A stretch of DNA of 64,000 bases from an uncultured Clostridia bacterium (GTDB taxonomy: Bacteria > Bacillota > Clostridia > Oscillospirales > Oscillospiraceae): contig CAMVAV010000002.1 of NCBI GenBank assembly GCA_947165595.1, positions 25,200 through 89,199 of the forward strand, written 5' to 3'. Positions 28,987-38,200 of the stretch are shown piece after piece; positions within the stretch are counted from its first letter, which is position 1, and each line of letters opens with the position of its first letter. Both the position numbers and the translations under genes were made by a program. The notes under the pieces are model-generated. The model searched no databases and had not been told where the DNA came from. It saw nothing but the letters and a program-made list of their open reading frames with translations.

Positions 28987-29029
28987 GTTCAACGCCCGCG
29001 CGGCAAATGAGACCGCGCGGGCGTTGAAC
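28987..29029. terminator. Strong bidirectional hairpin terminator candidate
   Basis: GTTCAACGCCCGCGCGG-CAAATGAGA-CCGCGCGGGCGTTGAAC, 17-bp perfect arms, between metY and MOSC. Confidence 0.7.
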
Positions 29030-29063
29030 TCTGGAGATACTATGGCAAAAGTGAGGTGTCGTA

Positions 29064-30344
29064 TCAGACCGCCGCGAAGCCCTTTTCCAGGTCGGCGATG
29101 ATATCGTCGATGTGCTCCGTGCCGATGGAGAGGCGGATCGTGTTCGGGTGGATGCCCGCCGATTCCAGCTCCGCCGTCGTGAGCTGGGAGTGCGTCGTTG
29201 TCGCGGGATGGATGACGAGGCTCTTCACGTCCGCGACGTTCGCCAGCAGCGAGAATATCTCCAGCGCGTCGATGAACGCGAACGCCTCCTTCTGTCCGCC
29301 CTTGATGTCGAAGGTGAAGATCGACGCGCCGCCGTTCGGGAAATACTTCTCATAGAGCGCGTGGTCGGGGTGGTCGGGCAGCGAAGGGTGATAGACCTTT
29401 TCGACCTTCGGGTGGTTCTTGAGGTACTCGACCACCTTCTTTGTGTTCTCCGCGTGGCGCTCGAGGCGGAGCGACAGCGTCTCCGTCCCTTGCAGCAGCA
29501 GGAACGCAGCGAACGGCGAGATGCTGGAGCCGGTGTCGCGCAGCAATATCGCGCGGATGTAGACCGCGAACGCCGCCTTGCCCGCCGCGTCGGTGAATTT
29601 GACGCCGTGATAGCTGGGATTCGGCTCGCTGATCCACGGATAGCGGCCGCTTGCCGCCCAGTCGAAGTTGCCGCTGTCCACGATCACGCCGCCGAGGGTC
29701 GTGCCGTGTCCGCCGATGAACTTGGTCGCGCTGTGGACCACGATGTCCGCGCCGTGCTCGATGGGGCGGATGAGGAAGGGCGTTCCGAACGTGTTGTCGA
29801 TGACGAGCGGCAGGCCGTGCTCATGCGCGATCTGCGAGAGCGCGTCGATGTCGGGGATGTCGCTGTTCGGATTGCCGAGCGTCTCGATGTAGATCGCCTT
29901 GGTGTTGGGTCGGATCGCCGCCGTGACCTCGTTTAAGTCGTGGATGTTGACCAGCGTGCTCTCGATGCCGTAGAGCGGGAGCGTGTGCTCGAGCAGGTTC
30001 GCGCTGCCGCCGTAGATGGTCTTTTGCGCGACGATGTGCTCGCCCGCCTTGGCGAGCGCCTGGATGGTGTAGGTGATCGCCGCCGCGCCGGACGCGACCG
30101 CGAGGCCGGCAACGCCGCCTTCGAGCGCCGCGATGCGGTCCTCAAACACGCCCTGCGTGGAGTTGGTGAGGCGGCCGTAGATGTTGCCGGGATCGGCGAG
30201 ACCGAAGCGCGCGGCGGCGTGCTCGGAGTTGCGGAAGACGTAGCTGGTGGTCGCGTAGATGGGCACCGCGCGGGCGTCGCTGGCGGGATCGGGCTTTTCC
30301 TGTCCGACGTGGAGCTGAAGCGTTTCAAATTTATAGTTCGACAT
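29064..30344 (-). CDS. metY: O-acetylhomoserine sulfhydrylase / PLP-dependent Cys-Met metabolism enzyme
   Basis: SATKFIGGHGTTLGGVIVDSG PLP-lysine region, YATTSYVFRNSEHAAARFGL, 426 aa. Confidence 0.92.
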   Translation of the reverse strand: MSNYKFETLQLHVGQEKPDPASDARAVPIYATTSYVFRNSEHAAARFGLADPGNIYGRLTNSTQGVFEDRIAALEGGVAGLAVASGAAAITYTIQALAKAGEHIVAQKTIYGGSANLLEHTLPLYGIESTLVNIHDLNEVTAAIRPNTKAIYIETLGNPNSDIPDIDALSQIAHEHGLPLVIDNTFGTPFLIRPIEHGADIVVHSATKFIGGHGTTLGGVIVDSGNFDWAASGRYPWISEPNPSYHGVKFTDAAGKAAFAVYIRAILLRDTGSSISPFAAFLLLQGTETLSLRLERHAENTKKVVEYLKNHPKVEKVYHPSLPDHPDHALYEKYFPNGGASIFTFDIKGGQKEAFAFIDALEIFSLLANVADVKSLVIHPATTTHSQLTTAELESAGIHPNTIRLSIGTEHIDDIIADLEKGFAAV

Positions 30345-30423
30345 GATAAATACCTCTTTCTTGTTATTTGGGAAGTCTTGCTTCCATCTGATTTTTGATC
30401 GGTTTGCGGGGCCGGTCTTCCCG

Positions 30424-30495
30424 TCAGCAAGCAGAGGTACACATTCGGCCGTTTCGGAAGTTGGCGCGCAGCAGGCGCCAAAAGATGTTATTCAT
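30424..30495 (-). CDS. Short leader peptide MNNIFWRLLRANFRNGRMCTSAC upstream of metY
   Basis: 24-codon ORF with AAGGAAAGGA upstream, between promoter and metY; two Cys codons at its 3' end. Confidence 0.55.
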   Translation of the reverse strand: MNNIFWRLLRANFRNGRMCTSAC

Positions 30496-30531
30496 GTCGC
30501 TGTCCGCCGTCCTTTCCTTTAGGTTGTGGCA

Positions 30532-30566
30532 AGTATAACCTACTAAGTTTATTTTGTCAATAGGTT
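30532..30566 (-). promoter_or_regulatory. Sigma-A-like promoter with overlapping inverted-repeat operator for metY
   Basis: Minus strand TTGACA-N17-TATACT (30560-30532) overlapped by AACCTA...TAGGTT inverted repeat (30537-30566). Confidence 0.75.
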
Positions 30567-30658
30567 TAGTGAATATTTTTTTGATTCCATTGACTTTGCG
30601 CAATCGGTCATCTGTAATCTGCGTCTTGCGGTAGCAAAACGCAGATGCAAATTGAGAC

Positions 30659-30988
30659 TCAGAAGCTTGTGCGCCAGAGCGGGATCGCGTTGATGACCGG
30701 TTCCTCGTAGGGGTGGATACGCTTGATCGCGGCGACGGTCTCGTCCACGCGCTCGGCGCGGACGGTCACCTCCACCTTCAGCTCCGGCTCGCGGCTGATC
30801 TCGCCGACGCTGCCGAGGCAGGGACTCGTCCCCTCCAGCGGCCGCCAGCAGCCCGTGACGGGGCTGTACGAAAGACAGCAGTCATAGTTCCCGATGTGTC
30901 CGGCGTCCGCCTCCCGCAGCGCGCGCTGCAGCGGCTCCAGATGCGTTTCGGGGATGAAGATTTCCAGCTTGCAGTATGAAAAGTCCAT
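30659..30988 (-). CDS. NIF3/YqfO-CutA-like domain protein
   Basis: MDFSYCKLEIFIPETHLEPLQRALREADAGHIGNYDCCLSYSPVTGCWRPLEGTSPCLG...RIHPYEEPVINAIPL. Confidence 0.75.
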   Translation of the reverse strand: MDFSYCKLEIFIPETHLEPLQRALREADAGHIGNYDCCLSYSPVTGCWRPLEGTSPCLGSVGEISREPELKVEVTVRAERVDETVAAIKRIHPYEEPVINAIPLWRTSF

Positions 30989-31000
30989 AGGTCGCTCCCG

Positions 31001-31498
31001 TCACTCGTTGTTTCCAAGCTCCGTGTAGATCATGCCGTTCTTCCCACGCTCCGAGCGCATCAGCGACACGCGCTCCGCCGTCATCGACGCCGCGGGAACG
31101 ATAACGCCGGGCATCCGGTCGGTCGACGCCTTGCGCAGCAGCGTGATATGCGGCGAGAATCGCTTGCGGTCGAACGGGATATCCGCCTCCGCGAGCGCGC
31201 GCCGCAGGCGCCTGACATATGCCGTCAGCTCCTCCGCACGAGCCAGTCCGCACCAGTACAGGTCTCCGAAGCTGCCGAAGCCCTGCAGCTGTATGGGGAC
31301 CGGCTCAAACGGCACGCTGCGGATAACCTCCAGCACACGGTCGGGATCACCGTACTCGCCGATGAACGCGAGCGTGAGGTGCAGGTTCTCGATCTTCGTA
31401 TAGTTCCCGCCGACGCGACCGGCGCGCAGCGTCTTCTGCACCGCGGTCAAGGCGTCTTTGATGTTGTTATCCAACCGGATGGCAATAAACAGTCTCAT
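31001..31498 (-). CDS. thpR: RNA 2',3'-cyclic phosphodiesterase (2H family)
   Basis: HLTLAFIGEY and HITLLRKA HxT motifs; 165 aa. Confidence 0.88.
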   Translation of the reverse strand: MRLFIAIRLDNNIKDALTAVQKTLRAGRVGGNYTKIENLHLTLAFIGEYGDPDRVLEVIRSVPFEPVPIQLQGFGSFGDLYWCGLARAEELTAYVRRLRRALAEADIPFDRKRFSPHITLLRKASTDRMPGVIVPAASMTAERVSLMRSERGKNGMIYTELGNNE

Positions 31499-31500
31499 AC

Positions 31501-32037
31501 TCAAAAGTCGTAGCGCACGATCGCGCAGTTTTTCACTCCAAAGGCGGAGAACTCCTCGTTCGTCATTTCGCGGAAATAGGACTCGACAATGCGCGCAATG
31601 CCGTTGTGCGCCACAAGAATGCGGACCTTGTCCGGCTCCTTCTTCAAATCGTCGAGCAGGTTGTAGATGCGCTGCGCGACCTGAAGCATCGACTCTCCTG
31701 TGCCGTAGCGGCTGGCAATGGCCTTTTTCGCCTCGTGGAACTCCTTCCCGTCGCGCGGCGTGGACTCGTAGCGCCCGAAGTTCTGCTCCGTGAGGCGCGG
31801 CTCCGGATGCGCCGGGATGCCGGTGATCTCGGAGATGTGCTTCGCCGTGTCCGCCGCCCGGCAGAGCGGGGAGTAGAGTATCTCGTCCGCCGTCAGGCCC
31901 TGCTCCACGAATTTTCTGCCGGTTTCGACTGCCTGCTGATGCCCCAGCTCCGTCAGCGCGATATCGGTCGCGCCGCAAATCTTGTTCTCCACGTTCCACA
32001 CGGTCTGCCCGTGCCGTACAAAGTAGAAATGACCCAT
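31501..32037 (-). CDS. Histidine phosphatase family protein
   Basis: FVRHGQTVWNVENKICGATDIALTELGHQQA. Confidence 0.9.
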   Translation of the reverse strand: MGHFYFVRHGQTVWNVENKICGATDIALTELGHQQAVETGRKFVEQGLTADEILYSPLCRAADTAKHISEITGIPAHPEPRLTEQNFGRYESTPRDGKEFHEAKKAIASRYGTGESMLQVAQRIYNLLDDLKKEPDKVRILVAHNGIARIVESYFREMTNEEFSAFGVKNCAIVRYDF

Positions 32038-32357
32038 TATTTCTCGATTTCTCCGTTCCATTTGCTGATCCCGCCGAGGTTGCGGAGATTTGTGTATCCC
32101 ATGCCTTGCAGCTCCGCAACCGCGCGGCTGCTGCGCGCGCCGGAAAGGCAGTACACAAACAGCGGCGTGTCCAATTCGGGAATCCGATCCTCCGCCGCTC
32201 GAATCTCGGAAAGCGGCAGATTGACACTGCCGGGAATATGGCCCATGGCGTACTCGTCCGGGTTGCGCACGTCCAGCAGCATCGCGCCCGGCGTGGCGGC
32301 GCAGTTTCTGACGCCCTCGTTGATGTCGGGCTTGCGGGTGAAATCAAACAGTCCCAT
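32037..32357 (-). CDS. Rhodanese-like domain protein
   Basis: LLDVRNPDEYAMGHIPGSVNLPLSEI...LFVYCLSGARSSRA. Confidence 0.88.
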   Translation of the reverse strand: MGLFDFTRKPDINEGVRNCAATPGAMLLDVRNPDEYAMGHIPGSVNLPLSEIRAAEDRIPELDTPLFVYCLSGARSSRAVAELQGMGYTNLRNLGGISKWNGEIEK

Positions 32358-32460
32358 CTTTTGTGCTCTCTTTCTTCCGGTATTCTTCCTCGGTCATGCA
32401 GTCATCTCGTCAAGCCGGAATGGTCGAGCTCCCGTAAAACCGGAGCCCGTTCCCGATCCG

Positions 32461-33174
32461 TCACCGCTTTTCCTTCCGCTTCTCCTGCTTTCGGACCGCC
32501 GCTTGCATCGCTTCGTTGGCCTCTTCATCCCAGACCGTCCTCTCAGGCCCGAGCGTACCGTACATCGTGTTCTCAAACGAATACGTTCTCTTCGCGGTCC
32601 GGATCAGCCTTTCGTTGTCCGTGTCGTCGGCGAACGTGCCCAGCCGGCTGTAAATATCCTGCGTGATCTCGTAGTCGTACTGCTCGCGCCCCTCGCGGCT
32701 GGTGTACATGATCTCGGCGAAGTACCGCCCCGTTTCGGGATCATAGTACGCCGTCCAGTTGTTGCCCTTCTTTTTTGTTTTCATGCTGCGCTCCTCCTCT
32801 TCCGCCGTCGTCAGTCCGTCGCCGACGCCCCGCTCCGCCGCCGATATGCCGCGCTGCTTCAGCGTGTCGCTGACAATGGCGTCGACCAGTGCCTCCCTGC
32901 TTTTACACTCCTCCGGGATCGCCACAATGGTGTACCATTTCCCCGGATAGTCCCAATGCTCCTGAAAATAAGCCTCCACCGGCCATCGGTCGACGACGGA
33001 CTCGATCTCGGGATGCAGCTTTTGTATCCGCTCAAGCGCCTCAGCGTAGACGCCCTCCCGGAACTCCGCGGCGTATTGCAGATCCTGCTCGCTGTGCTGC
33101 TCCATATTGCCGTCCTCCACGCAGGCGACGACCTGTTTGAGATCGTCGTTCCTGATCGCCTCAAGGATGTTCAT
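32461..33174 (-). CDS. Hypothetical protein
   Basis: 237-aa ORF, overlaps the next gene start by 4 nt. Confidence 0.6.
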   Translation of the reverse strand: MNILEAIRNDDLKQVVACVEDGNMEQHSEQDLQYAAEFREGVYAEALERIQKLHPEIESVVDRWPVEAYFQEHWDYPGKWYTIVAIPEECKSREALVDAIVSDTLKQRGISAAERGVGDGLTTAEEEERSMKTKKKGNNWTAYYDPETGRYFAEIMYTSREGREQYDYEITQDIYSRLGTFADDTDNERLIRTAKRTYSFENTMYGTLGPERTVWDEEANEAMQAAVRKQEKRKEKR

Positions 33175-33890
33175 GCTTCCATCGGCTCCAAAATCTTCAC
33201 ATAGGGATACTCCCCAAGCTCCGCGGCGATGGCCCGTCTGGCCAGGTTGAACCATGACCTGCATTGGTCGAGGATGATCGCGTCGCCCGTCACAACCTGA
33301 TCCTTCGTGTAAAGCGCGCGGTCCACGTCGTTGATAACGGAGAAATCCGCCTGCACGGGCGAAGCCTCCATGATCTCCGCGATCCGCGCCTTGAGGCGGC
33401 CGGAGTTCGATACAGGGGCGTCCAGATAGAAATGCGCCACGCCCGCCTTCTCCCGCTCCAGCACGCTTCTGACCGCGCGGATCGCCATATCGGTCTTGTC
33501 GATCAGGCGGTAGTTTCCGCGCAGTCCCGCCAGATCCCGAACCGTTCCGTCCATGCACAAAAGAAGCGTGGAGCCGGCGAACGCGATCTCAAGCGAGATG
33601 ATGGTATTGAACCCGTCGATATGTACGGTCGAGCCCTCCGGCAGGGCAGGCAGTTCCTTCGCTTTTCGCGCCAGAATGCTTTCCTCCGGGGAAACGCTGC
33701 GCGTCAGCGCCAGCCGCTGGCGCTCGGAGAGCAGGTAGTGGTTCCCGACGAACTCGGACGCCGACTTGATCGGATAACCGCGGTTGATCAGATAGAAGAG
33801 GTCGTTTCCGGCACGCCTCAATGCATCGAGATGCCTGCTGAAATCCCGCTCGTCCGTCGGGCAATATCCTCTCGCCACTACTTCGGGCAT
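33171..33890 (-). CDS. DUF434-like protein
   Basis: VARGYCPTDERDFSRHLDALRRAGNDLFYLINRGYPIKSASEFVGNHYLL...VHIDGFNTII. Confidence 0.7.
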   Translation of the reverse strand: MPEVVARGYCPTDERDFSRHLDALRRAGNDLFYLINRGYPIKSASEFVGNHYLLSERQRLALTRSVSPEESILARKAKELPALPEGSTVHIDGFNTIISLEIAFAGSTLLLCMDGTVRDLAGLRGNYRLIDKTDMAIRAVRSVLEREKAGVAHFYLDAPVSNSGRLKARIAEIMEASPVQADFSVINDVDRALYTKDQVVTGDAIILDQCRSWFNLARRAIAAELGEYPYVKILEPMEA

Positions 33891-33907
33891 GAACCTTCGC
33901 CCTCCGG

Positions 33908-34132
33908 TCAATAGATTTGCTTGATGTCCTTCGGCTCGATCCCGACACGGGCGCAAAACGCATCCACGTCGCTCCGGCTGCGCGTCAGCTCGTATTCGCG
34001 GAACCTGCCTGTCTTGCGGTCAAGAAAGCCTACGACCGTCTCGCCGGTGCAGATGCTGGACCGGACCGCAGGCTCCTGCGTCGCGGGATCGTAGGGGATC
34101 CGCGGCTGTTCGCGTTTCCGAAACAGGCTCAT
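33908..34132 (-). CDS. Small hypothetical protein
   Basis: 74 aa MSLFRKREQPRIPYDPATQEPAVRSSICTGETVVGFLDRKTGRFREYEL, overlaps the upstream gene end. Confidence 0.55.
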   Translation of the reverse strand: MSLFRKREQPRIPYDPATQEPAVRSSICTGETVVGFLDRKTGRFREYELTRSRSDVDAFCARVGIEPKDIKQIY

Positions 34133-34482
34133 TTCAGGACCCGCGCTTTCCACTCGTCTTCCTTGAACCCCACCAGCACAAAGCCGTCGCCCACGAGGAG
34201 CGGGCGCTTGACGAGCATACCGTCGGGCGCGAGCAGCTCGAACTGCTCCGCCTCGCTCATGGTCGGGAGCTTGTCCTTGAGGTGCAGCTCCTTGTATGGA
34301 AGCCCGCTGGTGTTGAAGAGCTTTTTCAGCGGCAGACCGCTCTGCTTGTGCCATGCCTTCAGCTCGGCAAGCGTGGGCCTCTCGTCCCTGATGTGGCGCT
34401 CGTCGCAGGCGACGCCGTTTGCGTCCAGCCACTTCTTCGCCTTCTGGCAGGTCGTGCATTTTGGATAGCAGATGAATTGCAT
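34129..34482 (-). CDS. ArsC/Spx-family reductase-like protein
   Basis: MQFICYPKCTTCQKAKKWLDANG CxxC motif; LKDKLPTMSEAEQFELLAPDGMLVKRPLLV. Confidence 0.88.
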   Translation of the reverse strand: MQFICYPKCTTCQKAKKWLDANGVACDERHIRDERPTLAELKAWHKQSGLPLKKLFNTSGLPYKELHLKDKLPTMSEAEQFELLAPDGMLVKRPLLVGDGFVLVGFKEDEWKARVLK

Positions 34483-34816
34483 AGGGCAAATCCTCCTTCA
34501 ATCCTGATGATCCGTTACCTCATTCCAAGACGATATATATGCTTGATTATAGCATATTTTTATATTTTGTCGAGCAAATACTGCATTCGTTGTAAATGTG
34601 CTTGTCCATTTTCAAATTCTTCGTTATAATGTATTCGCTCGACGGCCAGGTTTTTGACGGCTTTAAATCCACATTTCTGCAAATCGGGGTTCATCGCATA
34701 TCGTCTAAGCAGCGAATCGGTTGACATAATGTGCATCATGTTATTTGGACGGCAGAGCATATCCGCCGCCCTGTTTTGCTTTACAAAAGGAACGACAAAA
34801 TGAGGAGGATCGGCGT

Positions 34817-35854
34817 ATGCGTTTTTCGGTATGCAATCTGAAGGGGTATTGCCAAGAGCTCATGGAGAAGCACGGCGTTGACGGCGAATGCGCCGCGACG
34901 GTCGCCGACATGCTCCTTGACGCGGAGCTGACCGGCGTCGCCACGCACGGCGTCAGCCGGCTCGCGATCTATCTGGAGCGCGTGGACAAGGGGCTGGTGT
35001 CAAAGCGCAACGACACGCGGATCGTTCGCGAAAGCCCCTCCGCCGCAGCCATCGACGCGGGCAACAGTCTCGGCGCGGTGGGCGCGAAATTCGCGATGGA
35101 AACCTGCGTCCGCAAGGCAAGGGAAACCGGCTGCTGCTTTGCGACGGTCAGGAACTCCAATCACTTCGGCGCGGCGGCTTACTACACGCGCATGGCGGCG
35201 GATGCGGACATGATCGGCTTCTGCTGCACGAACCTGACGGCAAAAATCGCGCCGCACGGCGCGGCGGAGCCGTTCATGGGCACCGACCCGATCTCCGTCG
35301 CCGTACCGTCGAAGAGCTTTCCCGTTGTGCTGGACATGACGCCGTCGGTTGTGGCGCTGGGCAAGCTGATCCTCGCGCAGAAGCTGGGCAAGGATATCCC
35401 GCTCGGCTGGGCGCTGGACCGGGACGGCAATCCCACGACCGACCCCGCGGCGGGGCGCGCCGGCTCGCTGATCCCCATCGGCGGGCCGAAGGGCAGCGGC
35501 CTCGCGCTGATGGTGGAGGCGCTGGCCGGCATTCTGAGCGGCGCGGGCACGGCGACGCACCTGCACGACCTCTATGCGTTCGACGCGCCGCAGGGCGTGG
35601 GGCATTTCCTCGGCGCGATCGACGTTTCGCACTTTCTGGACGCGGACGTGTTCCGTGCGGGCGTGGGCGCCATGATCCGCGAGGTCAAGGCGCTCAAACG
35701 CGCCGAGGGCGTCGGCGAGGTGCTTCTCCCCGGCGAGCGCGCGGCGCGCAGCGCGGCAAAGAAAGCCGCTGAGGGTATTGACGTGCCGGAGGCGGTCTGC
35801 GCGGAGCTCAACGCGCTGGGCGAGCCGTTCGGCATGAAGCTGGAGGAAGGATAG
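34817..35854 (+). CDS. Malate/L-lactate dehydrogenase family oxidoreductase (Ldh2)
   Basis: ATHGVSRLAIYLERVDKG, NSNHFGAAAYYTRMA, GGPKGSGLALMVEALAGILSGA. Confidence 0.9.
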   Translation: MRFSVCNLKGYCQELMEKHGVDGECAATVADMLLDAELTGVATHGVSRLAIYLERVDKGLVSKRNDTRIVRESPSAAAIDAGNSLGAVGAKFAMETCVRKARETGCCFATVRNSNHFGAAAYYTRMAADADMIGFCCTNLTAKIAPHGAAEPFMGTDPISVAVPSKSFPVVLDMTPSVVALGKLILAQKLGKDIPLGWALDRDGNPTTDPAAGRAGSLIPIGGPKGSGLALMVEALAGILSGAGTATHLHDLYAFDAPQGVGHFLGAIDVSHFLDADVFRAGVGAMIREVKALKRAEGVGEVLLPGERAARSAAKKAAEGIDVPEAVCAELNALGEPFGMKLEEG

Positions 35855-35857
35855 AAT

Positions 35858-36411
35858 ATGGCTAAAATTGTTGTGACCGAACAGATCGACCCCGTGGGGA
35901 TCGCGCTGCTCAAGGCGGCGGGACACGAGGTCGCGGAGCTGGACATGAGGGGCGGCGTCGCCGTCGAGCCAGCGCGCGTGCGGGACGCCGACGCGCTGCT
36001 GGTACGCATCGCAGAGGTGGGGCGTGGGCTGATCGAAGCTTGTCCCCGGCTGCGGCTGATCTCCAAGCACGGCGTCGGCGTGGACAACATCGACGTGGAG
36101 GCGGCAAAGGCGCGCGGGAATTCGCGCTGATGAAGCCCGGCGCGATCTTTATCAACTGCGGACGCGGCGCGCTGGTGGACGAGCAGGCGCTGATCGGCGC
36201 GCTGCAAAGCGGACACCTCGGCGGCGCGGGCCTCGACGTGACGGCGCGGGAGCCATGCCCGCCGGACAGTCCGCTGTTCGCCATGTCCAACGTGCTGCTG
36301 ACGCCGCATTACGCCCCAAACACGACGGAGGCGGCGGCTGCCGTGTCTCGCGTCGCCGCGCAGAACGTCATCGACTTTTTTGAAAATCGCCCCATCGAGG
36401 GGCTTTTGTGA
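35858..36411 (+). pseudogene. SerA-type D-2-hydroxyacid dehydrogenase with internal deletion/frameshift
   Basis: N-part ...SKHGVGVDNIDVEAAKARG ends ~36118; C-part EFALMKPGAIFINCGRGALVDEQAL...LLTPHYAPNTTEAAAAVS resumes in another frame; NAD-binding core missing. Confidence 0.8.
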
Positions 36412-36459
36412 GGACGCGATGATGCTTTTTTCGGCGTTCCGTTTCTTTCTGCCATAGCG

Positions 36460-37926
36460 TCAAACAGTCCACTTGACCTCGACGCTGTTTTCCGCGACCT
36501 CGATCCGTTCGATAAACTGTGCGGCAACCAGTTTCTTTTCTTCAAAGCCGAGCGTTCGGAATTCCATCCTGTCCGGAAGCTTTGGCCCTGCGGTCTCGCG
36601 CTTGCGCGCCTCCAGCAGCTCTGCGCGCTGCTTCTCCAATTTGATAATGGCGCGTTGGAGGTATGCGCCCGTCATGTCGTCGCTTTCCGCGAAAGCTTCC
36701 ACAAGTCTGTCCGCGCGGCGATCCAGCTCCTCCAGCTTTGCCGACCAGATATCCCGCTCGATGACAGGGGTATCCTGCGGACACTCCAGCAGAAGCCGCT
36801 CAATTTCTCCGGCAATCGTTTTCTCCAGTTCGTCGAGACCGGCTCCGATCTTCGCATCGCAGCGCTTCAGATGATACCGTCCGCTGCATGTCATCCGGCG
36901 ATACCGCTTTTCCGTCTGCACCTTGACGCTGTAACCGCATTTGGCGCACTTGAGAAGGCCGCTGAGCCATGTATGCGTTCCCTTGCCGCTGTTTCCGATC
37001 TGCGTGTTGCGCGCCAGCTTTTCCTGGCACGCCAGCCACAGCCCGGCGGGTACGACGCCCGGACTGTTCAGCACCGCGACATTCTGCTCCCGGACGGTTC
37101 TGTACTTTCGCTCGTTGGCTTCACGCTTACCGTAGAGCAGCAGGCCGTGCACGCCGTCAAACGCGTCCTCGGGCGAAATGACGCTGGCGCCCAACGCCTT
37201 GTAGTACAGCCGCACCTGCTCGTCCGCCATCGCATAGACCGGGTTGTGCAAAAGCCGTGAAACGCTGACATTGTCCCAGAGTTCCCGCCTCGCACATGGG
37301 ATCCCGCTCTCATTCAAGCCCCTCGCAACACTGCCGAGGGACGCGTCCGCTTCCGCGTACTCTTCAAAAATGCGCCGGACGACCGCGGCCTGCTCCGCGT
37401 TCTGCGTAAGCGTCGGGATCATTCGCCCATCCGCTCCCCGCGCGCGCCCGATGAGGAAGCCGTAGGGCGCCGGTCCGCCCGGCCACGCCCCGAGCGCCGT
37501 GCGAGCTGCATAGTTGTCCTTAACGCGCTCCGCCGTCGTCTCCCGCTCCAGCTGCGCAAACACCATGATGATGTGCAGCATGGCTCGTCCCATCGGCGAG
37601 GAGGTGTCGAAGTTTTCCGTTACGGAAACGAACTCCACATCGTTTTCCCGCAGGACGTTCCATAGCTGGCCGAAGTCAGCTATGGAACGGGAGAACCTGT
37701 CCAGCCGGTACACGTAGAGCTTGCTGACCCTGCCCGCCCGAATGTCCCTGAGCAGCCGGCGAAAGTCCGGGCGCTCCGTGTTCTTGCCGGAATAGCCCCT
37801 GTCCTGATAGGTCCTGATGTGCTCGTTCGCGGAAGCCTTGCGGCAGAGGTCGAGCTGCGCGGCGACGGAAAGGCTGTCCTTCTTTTCAACGGACTGGCGC
37901 GCATAAGCCGCTTCATACCGCTCCAC
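36460..37926 (-). CDS. Large serine recombinase
   Basis: AAYARQSVEKKDSLSVAAQLDLCRK...DRGYSGKNTERPDFRRLLRDI...LYVYRLDRFSRS, zinc-ribbon-like CAKCGYSV...C domain, C-terminal coiled coil; 488 aa. Confidence 0.92.
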   Translation of the reverse strand: MERYEAAYARQSVEKKDSLSVAAQLDLCRKASANEHIRTYQDRGYSGKNTERPDFRRLLRDIRAGRVSKLYVYRLDRFSRSIADFGQLWNVLRENDVEFVSVTENFDTSSPMGRAMLHIIMVFAQLERETTAERVKDNYAARTALGAWPGGPAPYGFLIGRARGADGRMIPTLTQNAEQAAVVRRIFEEYAEADASLGSVARGLNESGIPCARRELWDNVSVSRLLHNPVYAMADEQVRLYYKALGASVISPEDAFDGVHGLLLYGKREANERKYRTVREQNVAVLNSPGVVPAGLWLACQEKLARNTQIGNSGKGTHTWLSGLLKCAKCGYSVKVQTEKRYRRMTCSGRYHLKRCDAKIGAGLDELEKTIAGEIERLLLECPQDTPVIERDIWSAKLEELDRRADRLVEAFAESDDMTGAYLQRAIIKLEKQRAELLEARKRETAGPKLPDRMEFRTLGFEEKKLVAAQFIERIEVAENSVEVKWTV

Positions 37927-37929
37927 GTC

Positions 37930-38070
37930 TTACGCTCCCTTTCCCTGCCGAAGCGCTTCCTTCCGGCGCTGCGTACGGATCAGCGCCGCGCAGGTTTGGC
38001 GCACACTCGCCAGCCGTTCCATGCGCTCCTCCTCCGTTGCATGCTCCGGATGGGTCTGCCTGATCTCCAT
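37930..38070 (-). CDS. 46-aa small protein adjacent to recombinase
   Basis: MEIRQTHPEHATEEERMERLASVRQTCAALIRTQRRKEALRQGKGA with GGGAGG RBS; immediately upstream of recombinase. Confidence 0.6.
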   Translation of the reverse strand: MEIRQTHPEHATEEERMERLASVRQTCAALIRTQRRKEALRQGKGA

Positions 38071-38200
38071 AGCGTTGACACCTCCCGTGTCAAGCCTATG
38101 AGGCATGGGGTTCGGAAAGACTACGACCGCGCCGGATTTCTTCTCCGCGGACGCCGGGCTTGTTGATACGGCGCGGCACGCCTCCCGCTCCGTGAAAGGA

